This document shows positions 8,285 to 15,364 of a DNA stretch of 64,000 nt, one piece after another. Each line of letters begins with the position of its first letter. Positions within the stretch are counted from its first letter, which is position 1. The notes below the pieces were generated by a model that was given only the letters and a program-made list of their open reading frames with translations, ran no database searches and was not told the DNA's origin. A program made the translations under genes and the position numbers. The stretch lies in contig NZ_JBIFFV010000002.1 of NCBI RefSeq assembly GCF_043557345.1, forward strand, positions 62,001 through 126,000, written 5' to 3'. The DNA is from Sulfitobacter sp043557345 (GTDB lineage Bacteria; Pseudomonadota; Alphaproteobacteria; Rhodobacterales; Rhodobacteraceae).

Positions 8285-9652
8285 TTAAAGCCTTTCGGTT
8301 GTTGTCTGCACAAATTCGCTGGTGAGCCTCTCGGCCAGTAGCGAGCGAGCCTCAGCCAATCGCTCAAGTGCAGCCGTGCCAACCGCATCCCGGTCGGCCG
8401 CCTCTACCAGTCGGTCGTCTGAGAGAGGATCCGTCGGGCGACCATCGACCAGAACCTCATAATGCAGATTTGGGCCGGTCGCGGTGCCGGTCGCACCGAC
8501 GCGACCGATTATGTCTCCGGCCATCACGCGCTGCCCTTGTTCGAGTGTGTCCGGCACCTCGCTGAGATGTGCGTATCGTGTCAGGGTGTCGGAACCATGC
8601 GATATCTCCACCACCCGGCCATATCCACCACGACGTCCGATGAAGCTCACGCGTCCAGGCGCCGTTGCTTTTACAGGCGTACCGCGGGCCGCAGCAAAGT
8701 CGACGCCGGTGTGCATGCGTACATTCCCATAGACCGGGTGCGTGCGACGGCCGAAGACGGAACTCAGCCGCGCTCCTTCCACCGGTTGGGCAAAGACACG
8801 CAGGACCTCTCCATCCACATAGATCGTCGCTTGACCGCTGCCGTCATCCGGCCAGACGATCTCATAGACCGATCCAGCAAGGTCCAATGCGGCAAAGGCA
8901 AGCTCGGGCTGGCCAATCCTTTTGTTTCCTTCTCGCGCCTCACGCCAAAGGAGACGCATCCTCTCACCCCCGGAGAGTTCACGTCGAAAATCGATTGTGC
9001 CGCCCAGCATCTGTGCCAGATCGACCGCGAAGCGTGCAGGTATCTTTGCCTTGTCCAACGCTGCGGAAATCGAACTTTCAACCACCGCCTCGCTTGCGAA
9101 AATCACCACTTTAGGGTCTGGTTCCAATACGCGCGTAAGAAGTTCTTCACCAAAAACCGTTTCGATCCGCACTCCATCATCAATGGCCAGTTCTACGCGC
9201 TTCGGATTGCCGTCCGCGTTTGAGATCACGGTGATCTCATGGCCTGGGCGCAATCGGCGCAGATCATATTCCACTCCAAGTGCCAGAGCGATCTCCGCAC
9301 GGGCGGGTGCGGCAACGCCGGCGTTCGCTAAAACTGCATCCAACGTCTCACCCGACGCGATTTGACGCGTCCAAGTCACCAAGGGCGGTTCAATTGCTGG
9401 CAAGGCGGTTTCGGTGACGTCAGGCTGCAAGAGAGGGACGTTTAGGATTTTGCGCGCTCCGCCGACTTGTGTGGTTTTGGGAACCGTCATGACGCTATCA
9501 GCAAGTCGCGGTTCCAAAACTGCAGCAGGCGCCCATTGCGTTGCTTCGGCAATCGATTGGGGCACCGGTTCTTTGGGCCACCACCCTAAGGTGGCGATGG
9601 CAGTCATCGAAAAGGCGCCTACCAGGGCCACCGAGGCAACTCTTATTCTCAT
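8285..9652 (-). CDS. M23-family peptidoglycan endopeptidase
   Basis: The 455-residue protein starts with an export signal or anchor, has a long middle region with a LysM/OapA-like segment, and ends in an M23 (LytM) domain. Zn ligands are visible as HTGVDF near residues 313-317 and the last His in GPNLHYEV near 395; TRYAHLSEV supplies the further conserved His. The HxH motif reads N-L-H here, so one of the usual active-site histidines is replaced. Members cleave peptide cross-links of peptidoglycan in the periplasm. The start overlaps the SCO gene stop by four bases. Its presence in a copper-handling operon is unusual. Confidence 0.88.
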   Translation of the reverse strand: MRIRVASVALVGAFSMTAIATLGWWPKEPVPQSIAEATQWAPAAVLEPRLADSVMTVPKTTQVGGARKILNVPLLQPDVTETALPAIEPPLVTWTRQIASGETLDAVLANAGVAAPARAEIALALGVEYDLRRLRPGHEITVISNADGNPKRVELAIDDGVRIETVFGEELLTRVLEPDPKVVIFASEAVVESSISAALDKAKIPARFAVDLAQMLGGTIDFRRELSGGERMRLLWREAREGNKRIGQPELAFAALDLAGSVYEIVWPDDGSGQATIYVDGEVLRVFAQPVEGARLSSVFGRRTHPVYGNVRMHTGVDFAAARGTPVKATAPGRVSFIGRRGGYGRVVEISHGSDTLTRYAHLSEVPDTLEQGQRVMAGDIIGRVGATGTATGPNLHYEVLVDGRPTDPLSDDRLVEAADRDAVGTAALERLAEARSLLAERLTSEFVQTTTERL

Positions 9653-10266
9653 GTTGTGATCTCTACATCTTCTGTCAACGCACGTCGGATCTTCGGTACT
9701 GCGAATTCTCTTGGCTCGTGGTGGTCAATCATGGTGACGAACTCACCGTTGGCGCCAAAAAGAAATATGCTTGCCGTATGGTTCATCGTGTAGTCACCTC
9801 CCTCGGTCGGGACGCGCTCATACGAAGCCCGAAACCCTTCTGTAGCGCGGGTAATCTGGTTTTCCGTCCCGGTCCAACCCCGAATGGCCGGATGAAAATA
9901 GCCGACATATTCGGCCATGGCCTCGACCGTGTCACGCGCCGGGTCGACCGTGATGAAGACCACGTTCATCTGCGCGGCTTCGTCTCCGAGATCTTCAAGC
10001 CAGCCTGAGATATCCGATAACGTCGTGGGGCAGACATCCGGGCAGTAGGTGAACCCGAAGAACACCATGGTCGGCCGTCCGATCAGGGTTTCTGGGCCCA
10101 CTTCATGGCCTTCGTGATCGGTCAGTCGGAAATCCATCGCCGTTAGGGGGAGCGGCCTTTGGCCAGTAGGTTTCGGAGCGCCGGGACCATCCACGCGCCA
10201 CCAGCCGATACCAAGCATCATAGCCAGAGCGCCTGCACCGTATTGGAACAATTGCCGACGCTGCAT
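9649..10266 (-). CDS. SCO1/SenC-family copper chaperone (first leftward copy)
   Basis: The 205-residue protein has an N-terminal membrane anchor and a thioredoxin fold with the Cu-binding motif CPDVCP (about residues 74-79) and the partner His in YTMNHTAS (about 160). SCO proteins deliver or reduce copper for the CuA centre of cytochrome oxidase. The gene abuts the PCu(A)C gene on one side, sharing base 10266, and overlaps the M23 gene on the other. Three canonical SCO genes and one degenerate SCO-like gene occur in this window, so they probably differ in target. Confidence 0.93.
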   Translation of the reverse strand: MQRRQLFQYGAGALAMMLGIGWWRVDGPGAPKPTGQRPLPLTAMDFRLTDHEGHEVGPETLIGRPTMVFFGFTYCPDVCPTTLSDISGWLEDLGDEAAQMNVVFITVDPARDTVEAMAEYVGYFHPAIRGWTGTENQITRATEGFRASYERVPTEGGDYTMNHTASIFLFGANGEFVTMIDHHEPREFAVPKIRRALTEDVEITT

Positions 10267-10733
10267 CAGCTTTCCGGCCCGCGCGCGGCGATCCCCAGAA
10301 TTGGGACCTCAACAGTCACTTCGCTACCGTCCGAGAAAGTCAGTGTCAGCGGGAAGGTCTCGCCTTCGATCATCGGGTCTTGCAGCTTCATGAGCATGGC
10401 GTGCAGCCCGCCCGGCTCCAATGCCACGCTTTCGCCCGGCCCAATCGTGATGTCGTCTGCAGGTGACATTGAACTGACGCCTGCAGCGTTGGTTTTCGTC
10501 TCATGGATCTCGGGCATCGTGGCAAGTGGTGTTGTAAGTCCGGTCAGCGTGACTGTGTCTTCAGTTGCGTTATGTATAGTGAAATATGCCGCGCCCGGTC
10601 GGTTTATACCAATCGAAGCACGGGACCACGCGTTTACTACGATGACGTCCTCCGAACCGGCAAATGTCGGAGTCGATATGCCCGAGAGCAGCAAAAAAAG
10701 AGTCAAGCCCTTGATATAAGGTAGCTCTATCAT
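10266..10733 (-). CDS. PCu(A)C-family copper chaperone
   Basis: The 155-residue exported protein has a signal peptide (cleavage near residue 20) and the PCu(A)C pattern: PEIHETKTNAAGVSSM followed by GGLHAMLMKL, which together give the H(M)x10Mx21HxM copper site. These proteins pass Cu(I) to SCO or directly to the CuA site of cytochrome oxidase. The ATG at 10733 is chosen because AAAGGAG lies about seven bases upstream. It lies between a DsbA-like gene and a SCO gene, the standard company for CuA assembly. Confidence 0.92.
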   Translation of the reverse strand: MIELPYIKGLTLFLLLSGISTPTFAGSEDVIVVNAWSRASIGINRPGAAYFTIHNATEDTVTLTGLTTPLATMPEIHETKTNAAGVSSMSPADDITIGPGESVALEPGGLHAMLMKLQDPMIEGETFPLTLTFSDGSEVTVEVPILGIAARGPES

Positions 10734-10761
10734 GACAGATTCTCCTTTATCTATCCGAGCA

Positions 10762-11421
10762 TCAACTTTGGCTGACCGCAATTTCTGCAGCGACCAGTCG
10801 CCGCAGTTCGGCCTCACCGAACGGGTCTAATGGCTTGGCGTTGACGAAGAACGTGGGCGTTTGTCGCACGCCTACCGCTTCGACATCAGCGCGGTCCTGA
10901 TTGAGCACTGCCACGACACCGGGGGCCAGCATCTGTGTTCGAGCAGCTTCGACATCCAGACCACCGCTTGCGGCAATCTCAAGGATCAAACCCGGTGCTG
11001 GAGTGCCATGGGACGCCCATCGTGGCTGCTCGCGCAGGACCGCTTCCAGCACGGGTTCGAACACATCCTGCATCCGCGCAGCTTCGAGAACACGGATCGC
11101 TTCCACTGAAGCTTTCCCGTGAAAGGCAGTATATCGAATGACGACACGGACCGCACCACCGTGCTCAGTCATGATATCCTTGACCACGGGATAAAAGGCG
11201 CGGCAGGCCTCGCAAGCTGGATCGAAAAACTCGACAATCGTGACAGGTGCCGTTTCGGGGCCAAGGATCGGGGAATAGGACCGGATCAGCACATCGTTCA
11301 CTTCTGGCGCGACAGGGACTGCCTCTGCCATGGGTTGGGGGCGGGTGGCATACCAAGCCGCGCCGCCAAAACCTGCGGCACCAACAGCCAGAACGGATAG
11401 AACGAGGCCGCGTCGATTCAT
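10762..11421 (-). CDS. DsbA-like thioredoxin-fold protein
   Basis: The 219-residue exported protein has an N-terminal signal or anchor (MNRRGLVLSVLAVG...), a thioredoxin-fold domain with a CEAC active site (about residues 70-73) within EFFDPACEACRAF, and the cis-Pro region RQTPTFFVNAKPL. It belongs to the DsbA/DsbG-like group that works with DsbB partners. The start at 11421 lies two bases beyond the dsbB-like stop. The pair probably oxidises or isomerises cysteines of the metal-handling proteins encoded around it. Confidence 0.9.
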   Translation of the reverse strand: MNRRGLVLSVLAVGAAGFGGAAWYATRPQPMAEAVPVAPEVNDVLIRSYSPILGPETAPVTIVEFFDPACEACRAFYPVVKDIMTEHGGAVRVVIRYTAFHGKASVEAIRVLEAARMQDVFEPVLEAVLREQPRWASHGTPAPGLILEIAASGGLDVEAARTQMLAPGVVAVLNQDRADVEAVGVRQTPTFFVNAKPLDPFGEAELRRLVAAEIAVSQS

Positions 11422-11423
11422 GT

Positions 11424-11840
11424 TTATTTTTCCTTCAGTGAAAGGGCCGACAGCACCCCGATAATCGTGAAGGCGACAAGCGCCATCAGCGGAATCGGAA
11501 TCCCGGAGACCAACTGGTTGTCGTCGGTACAAGAGGGGCCAGTCGCCGTGCAGGGCTGGATCGCCTCGGGGATCAGACCGACATAGAGGCCGATGTGATA
11601 CATCGCCACCGCCGCCCCCCCAAGCGCCAGTGCAACGCCATAGCGCCCCACGCGGGAATCCTGCCACCACAACCCGAGCCCAAGAACGATGGCCAAGGGG
11701 AACATGAAGGCGCGCTGGAACCAGCAAAGGATGCAAGGCGTTTGACCAAGCACCTCGCCAATAAAGAGCACGGCAAGCGATGAGATAAGCGCAATGATCC
11801 ACGCTAGGCCAAGGGCTGTTTCTCCGGAGAGTCGGGGCAT
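11424..11840 (-). CDS. DsbB-family disulfide bond formation membrane protein
   Basis: The 138-residue protein has four membrane segments and the two cysteine pairs of DsbB-type quinone reductases: CILC (36, 39) in the first periplasmic loop and Cys97/Cys104 (PCTATGPSC) in the second. At 138 residues it is of the short BdbC/DsbI type rather than E. coli DsbB. It reoxidises its DsbA-like partner, encoded immediately downstream, and passes electrons to quinones. The partner assignment follows from adjacency. Confidence 0.92.
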   Translation of the reverse strand: MPRLSGETALGLAWIIALISSLAVLFIGEVLGQTPCILCWFQRAFMFPLAIVLGLGLWWQDSRVGRYGVALALGGAAVAMYHIGLYVGLIPEAIQPCTATGPSCTDDNQLVSGIPIPLMALVAFTIIGVLSALSLKEK

Positions 11841-11845
11841 GACGA

Positions 11846-12448
11846 TCAGATCCTCTCTTTCAGATCGGCGAGGATCTCTTCGGCGGGCGTGCCATAGGGC
11901 CAGGAATCCGCGAAGCCTGCCTGTTTGTCGAAAAGGAAAAGGTGCGACGTGTGACCCATCGTGTATCCACGCGGCGCAGTAGCCTCCTCGATCCGCTCAA
12001 AGAAAATTGGGAAAGTCTCGGATGTTGCGGCGATCTGCTCCGGCGTGCCGGTCAGCCCGATGATTCTTGCGTCGAACACGGGCACGTACTCTGCTAAAGC
12101 CGTCGGCGTATCTCGCTCAGGATCGATCGTTATGAAAATCGGCTGAACCATTGCCGCCTCATCGCCCAGACCCTCCATCACGGCCGCGACTTCGGACAGT
12201 GTTGTCGGACAGACGTCGGGGCAATTGGTGAAGCCGAAGAAGACCAACATCCAGCGACCTTTGAAATCTTCCTCCGTTTGGACCATCCCGCGATGATCGG
12301 TCAGTTCGAAATCAGCAAAAAACGGTGGTTCACTCTCTGTGCGGGCAAGGTCGGCACGGTAGTCCAACCACAGCAACAGCCACATGAGAACGAACGCCGC
12401 CACGCCCGCCAACACCTTCGATACCTTCTGAAAACCTGGAAGCCTCAC
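11846..12448 (-). CDS. SCO1/SenC-family copper chaperone (second leftward copy)
   Basis: The 200-residue protein has a membrane anchor at residues 11-29, the copper motif CPDVCP (Cys76, Cys80) and the partner His in YTMGHTSH (about 168). It is the first gene of the leftward operon that ends near 4.8 kb. A candidate MerR-type promoter lies directly upstream at 12485-12515. As a SCO protein it should carry copper or reduce thiols at the CuA site; the metal-responsive promoter suggests it is induced rather than constitutive. Confidence 0.92.
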   Translation of the reverse strand: MRLPGFQKVSKVLAGVAAFVLMWLLLWLDYRADLARTESEPPFFADFELTDHRGMVQTEEDFKGRWMLVFFGFTNCPDVCPTTLSEVAAVMEGLGDEAAMVQPIFITIDPERDTPTALAEYVPVFDARIIGLTGTPEQIAATSETFPIFFERIEEATAPRGYTMGHTSHLFLFDKQAGFADSWPYGTPAEEILADLKERI

Positions 12449-12484
12449 ACCGCTACGCCCGAACTTGATTCTATATTTTGGAGG

Positions 12485-12515
12485 TGTCTACAACTTCTAG
12501 CAGCTGTAGGTTCAA
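12485..12515 (-). promoter_or_regulatory. MerR-type promoter for the leftward copper operon
   Basis: On the minus strand TTGAAC (12515-12510) and TAGACA (12490-12485) are separated by 19 bases, the long spacer typical of MerR-activated promoters. The spacer holds a dyad, CTACA...TGTAG (12488-12509). It faces the SCO gene at 12448. The MerR-type gene at 12627 is the expected activator; this is inferred from geometry. Confidence 0.6.
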
Positions 12516-12590
12516 GCGCGATTGTCGCTAATTGGCTGGCAATCACGGACCTGTGAGGAGGTGGTGAATCTTGTGATGTCTGCCACTTAA

Positions 12591-12609
12591 AGCTACACCC
12601 TCTGTAGCT
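12591..12609 (+). promoter_or_regulatory. Perfect dyad upstream of merR-type gene
   Basis: AGCTACACCCTCTGTAGCT is a 7-5-7 inverted repeat with perfect arms, 17 bases before the ATG of the MerR-type gene. It shares CTACA/TGTAG arms with the dyad at 12488-12509. It probably serves autoregulation. Confidence 0.55.
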
Positions 12610-12626
12610 AATGTGGAGAGCCTGAA

Positions 12627-13055
12627 ATGTTGACCATTGGGACGCTTGCAAAAAAGACTGGTACAAAAGTGCAGACAGTCCGGTATTATGAGCAGATCGG
12701 GCTCATGCCAGAACCCGGCAGAACTGAAGGCGGCCAGCGACGATATGGTGATGCCGAGCTTGACCGCTTGTCGTTCGTCCGGCACGCGCGGCAACTGGGG
12801 TTCTCGTTGGATGCGATCCGCGAACTGCTCGACCTCAGCGATCACCCGGGAAAATCTTGCGCGGAGGCCGATGCGATTGCCCGCCGGCAGCTTAAGCAAG
12901 TTGAGCATCGACTGGCTCGCCTGGAGGCGCTGCGCACGGAATTGAAACGTATGGTGCATGAGTGCAGTGGCGGGCAGACCGCTGACTGCCGTGTGTTAGA
13001 GGTGTTGAGAGACCACTCCGAATGCCTGACAAACCATGAAGAGATCGGCGGCTAA
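12627..13055 (+). CDS. MerR-family metal-responsive regulator (Cd/Pb/Zn type)
   Basis: The 142-residue product has the MerR winged helix at residues 1-70 (TIGTLAKKTGTKVQTVRYYE), a dimerisation helix, and cysteines at 78, 113, 121 and 133. Cys78 and Cys113 match the metal-site positions of ZntR/PbrR/CadR-type members, and the C-terminal loop (ECSGGQTADC) is longer than in CueR. A divalent metal sensor is therefore more likely than a Cu(I) sensor, though the flanking operon is rich in copper genes. Two dyads lie in the divergent promoter. It should activate the leftward operon and perhaps itself. Confidence 0.88.
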   Translation: MLTIGTLAKKTGTKVQTVRYYEQIGLMPEPGRTEGGQRRYGDAELDRLSFVRHARQLGFSLDAIRELLDLSDHPGKSCAEADAIARRQLKQVEHRLARLEALRTELKRMVHECSGGQTADCRVLEVLRDHSECLTNHEEIGG

Positions 13056-13056
13056 G

Positions 13057-13357
13057 ATGCCCGTTGCGTTTGTCTATCCGATCGCGGCGCTTGCCGAAAT
13101 CGCAGGGTGTTTCGCTATCTAGGCCTGTTGGCACTTTGGGTTTCGCCTGGCACTGCTGCTGTCCTAGCCTTGTTCGGATGGCTCTAGGCGCAGGTGGAAG
13201 CTGTCGCCGCGGGACACACATTTACAGCTTATGGTGGCGTCCATATAGCGGCCTCGGTTGTGTGGATGTGGTGGGCAAAAGTAGGCCTGACAGCCGGGAA
13301 CTGCTCGGGACCGTTATTTGTTTGCTAGGGGCAACAGCCGCACCGCATGAATACTAA
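13057..13357 (+). pseudogene. ynfA: Decayed YnfA-family (UPF0060) membrane protein gene
   Basis: Starting at ATG 13057 the reading gives PIAALAEIAGCFAI then TAG. Continuing in other frames restores YnfA blocks in order: ALFGWL, AAGHTFTAYGGVHIAASVVW, then SRPDSRELLGTVICLLGA near the end. At least two in-frame stops and two frameshifts interrupt it. YnfA proteins are small four-helix membrane proteins of about 107 residues, and the length here agrees. It starts two bases after the MerR-type gene, so it was probably co-transcribed before decay. Confidence 0.8.
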
Positions 13358-13492
13358 GAAATGGGCCCGTTCGGCTCAAGCGAAATCTGGTTCAACTTAC
13401 TTTGATTCATTCCAGAAAGACGAAAGAACTCCGGAATAATAGCTCGTCGTTTGAGTTTGCAATTCTGCAAGTTCTGGGATTAAGAATAGCGC

Positions 13493-14092
13493 ATGGTAGA
13501 GCAGAAGAATGCATCGGAAAGACGCACACTCTGGATCGTTCTGGGGCTGAACATCGGGTTGGCTATCGCCTTCTTTATCTCGGGCGCATTTGGCGATTCA
13601 ACCGCCCTTATCGCCAATGGTCTCGACAATTTATCAGATAGTTTTGTCTACGGGATCAGTCTCTTTGCCTTGTCCCGATCCGCGAAGTGGAAGCGTGGAG
13701 CGGCGAATGTTTCGGGCGGCCTGCTGATCCTTTTCGCCGTCGGCATCCTTTATGATGCTTGGCGTCGCTACGTTGGCGGATCGGATCCTCTTGGCATAAT
13801 CATGATCATCATGGCACTGGTCGCGGCGGGCATTAACGCGCTCTGCGTTTGGCTGTTGGCACGTATTCGCGATCCAGATGTGAACATCCGCGCGGCGAAC
13901 ACATTCAGCTGGAACGATTTCGCCGCCAATCTCGGCATTGTTGCCGCAGGCTTACTCGTGGCTTGGCTTGGAGCGAATTGGCCCGACCTTATTGTTGGCG
14001 TTATTGTTGCTGGCATTGCTGCTTGGGGCGGTGTCGGAATACTGAAAGACGCACATGGTGAACATCATAAGGCTGTTTGCCATGACGATTAG
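13493..14092 (+). CDS. CDF-like cation efflux membrane protein (short form)
   Basis: The 199-residue protein has six hydrophobic segments and the layout of a cation diffusion facilitator transmembrane domain: STALIANGLDNLSDS in helix 2 and NTFSWNDFAANLG in helix 5 carry Asp/Asn residues at the metal-site positions. There is no C-terminal cytoplasmic domain, only a short GEHHKAVCHDD tail with histidines and a cysteine. CDF proteins export Zn, Cd, Co or similar ions by proton exchange. The helix 2 site reads N-x-x-D rather than H-x-x-D. It follows the broken ynfA gene in the MerR neighbourhood. Confidence 0.78.
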   Translation: MVEQKNASERRTLWIVLGLNIGLAIAFFISGAFGDSTALIANGLDNLSDSFVYGISLFALSRSAKWKRGAANVSGGLLILFAVGILYDAWRRYVGGSDPLGIIMIIMALVAAGINALCVWLLARIRDPDVNIRAANTFSWNDFAANLGIVAAGLLVAWLGANWPDLIVGVIVAGIAAWGGVGILKDAHGEHHKAVCHDD

Positions 14093-14246
14093 GTAGGGAC
14101 GTGGGCTTGACCGGAGGGGTAATGACAGTTTAGCGCGCTGTGATTGTTTTTCTTCTGGCCTTTCTACGCTGTCTATCTGATCAAGCGAACGACTGTAATT
14201 CGCTCTTATCCTGTCCGATTTAGGAAAAACCTTGGAAGGATTTCAC

Positions 14247-14714
14247 ATGACCCTCACACGCCGCCGCCTTCTGGCCTGTTCCGCGAGCTCATTCGTCGCT
14301 GCGCCATTCGCAGTTTGGGCTGAAGAAAAGCCTACCATCCACGTGATGAAAGATCCCAATTGCGGGTGCTGTTCGGCTTGGATCGACATCTTGGAAAAAA
14401 ACGGTTTTGCCGTAACAACTGAACGCAGCTTTGGGACGCTGTTGATCCGGCACAAGTTGGACAGCGGCATCCCGCAGAACATGACCTCGTGTCACACCGG
14501 CGAGATTGAAGGCTATATGATCGAAGGTCACGTTCCGCCCGCCGACATCCGCAAACTGCTGGCCGAGCGTCCAGATGCCATCGGCCTTGCCGTGCCGGGG
14601 ATGCCCTATGGCTCACCAGGTATGGGGTCAGAAGATGAACGCGAAGCCTATGAGGTCTTTCTAATCTTTAGGGACGGCAGCACAAAAGTGTTTTCGCATT
14701 ACGACGCTGCATAG
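14247..14714 (+). CDS. DUF411 metal-binding periplasmic protein (copy 2)
   Basis: The 155-residue product has a twin-arginine-like leader (TRRRLLACSASS) with a predicted end near residue 25, then the DUF411 motifs NCGCC (Cys39, 41, 42), SCHTGE and PGMPYGSPGM. The ATG at 14247 follows GGAAGGA by six bases; the TTG at 14232 is less likely. It is nearly superimposable on the copy at 7823 except for the leader, which suggests that one copy may be exported folded or with a bound cofactor. The role is probably periplasmic metal binding. The gene stands alone between the two transporter genes. Confidence 0.88.
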   Translation: MTLTRRRLLACSASSFVAAPFAVWAEEKPTIHVMKDPNCGCCSAWIDILEKNGFAVTTERSFGTLLIRHKLDSGIPQNMTSCHTGEIEGYMIEGHVPPADIRKLLAERPDAIGLAVPGMPYGSPGMGSEDEREAYEVFLIFRDGSTKVFSHYDAA

Positions 14715-14729
14715 GGCACTGCGCTGAAA
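14247..14729 (+). other. placeholder boundary note for DUF411 copy 2 downstream leader
   Basis: The DUF411 copy 2 coding region occupies 14247-14714 (next entry). The bases just after it, to 14729, hold no further signal that I can support. Confidence 0.1.
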
Positions 14730-14810
14730 CTTGCTGCAAAGTATGGTGACAGGAACCTCAGTGTCCATCTTTTGGTTTGCACTGTGTCAACCAAAGCAAG
14801 GAGCAAGATC

Positions 14811-15245
14811 ATGCAAGTTCAGGACATCATGACGAGCAATCCCACCTGCTGCGACCCCGATACTTCGATTCAGGAAGCCGCTGCCCTTATGGCTGAAAAG
14901 TCTGTCGGCTCCATTCCGGTGCTCAATGACGCCGGTGAGCCCGTTGGCATCGTGACGGACCGCGATATCTGCTGTGGTGCCGTTGCGCAGCGCAAGACGG
15001 TTGAAACACCGGTTTCAGAAGTCATGTCGAACGACCTTCTGACAGTCTCTGCTGACGACGACGTTGAGAGCTGTTGCAACAAGATGGAAGAAAAACAGGT
15101 TCTGCGTAGCGTGGTCACCGACGAAAGCGGTAAATGCTGTGGCGTCGTCGCCCAAGCGGATGTCGCCCGGGAGGCCGGTGAAGCGGAGACCGCAGAGTTG
15201 GTGGAAGAAGTTTCGCAACCCAAGAAGAAATCGGGCTGCTGCTGA
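14811..15245 (+). CDS. Tandem CBS-domain protein with five Cys-Cys pairs
   Basis: The 144-residue soluble protein has two CBS domains (about residues 1-60 and 65-122; VQDIMTSNP, VSEVMSNDL). It contains CC pairs at 13-14, 54-55, 88-89, 109-110 and a final GCC at 143-144. CBS pairs normally bind adenine nucleotides and switch enzymes or channels. Vicinal cysteines at this density are not part of the family core and suggest thiol-reactive metal binding. The start at 14811 follows AAGGAGC by six bases. It sits between DUF411 and a CDF exporter, which fits a metal- or redox-sensing role; that is inference. Confidence 0.8.
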   Translation: MQVQDIMTSNPTCCDPDTSIQEAAALMAEKSVGSIPVLNDAGEPVGIVTDRDICCGAVAQRKTVETPVSEVMSNDLLTVSADDDVESCCNKMEEKQVLRSVVTDESGKCCGVVAQADVAREAGEAETAELVEEVSQPKKKSGCC

Positions 15246-15306
15246 CAACGTAATGAGCCCAACGGTTCATCCGGATAAGGGCTTTCAGTTTTTTGCCAAT
15301 GGAAAT

Positions 15307-15339
15307 GATCAGAACGCGGTGTAGGACCGCGTTCTGATC
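15307..15339 (+). terminator. Perfect 14-bp hairpin after the CBS gene
   Basis: GATCAGAACGCGGT (15307-15320) and ACCGCGTTCTGATC (15326-15339) form a perfect 14-bp stem with a five-base loop (GTAGG). No T-run follows, so it may be a rho-assisted terminator, an RNA-stability element or a DNA operator before the CDF gene at 15365. Confidence 0.45.
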
Positions 15340-15364
15340 GAACTAACAGAAAGAGGCGCGGCCG

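Noticed and set aside
10762..11802. One long leftward frame that seems to fuse an N-terminal part to the DsbA-like protein
   Set aside because: Its first 127 codons are an out-of-frame reading of the dsbB-like gene. The DsbA-like protein has its own start with a signal peptide at 11421.
14715..14729. Extra signal just after DUF411 copy 2
   Set aside because: Nothing supportable is present; the low-confidence placeholder in the feature list that spans 14247-14729 should be ignored in favour of the CDS at 14247-14714.
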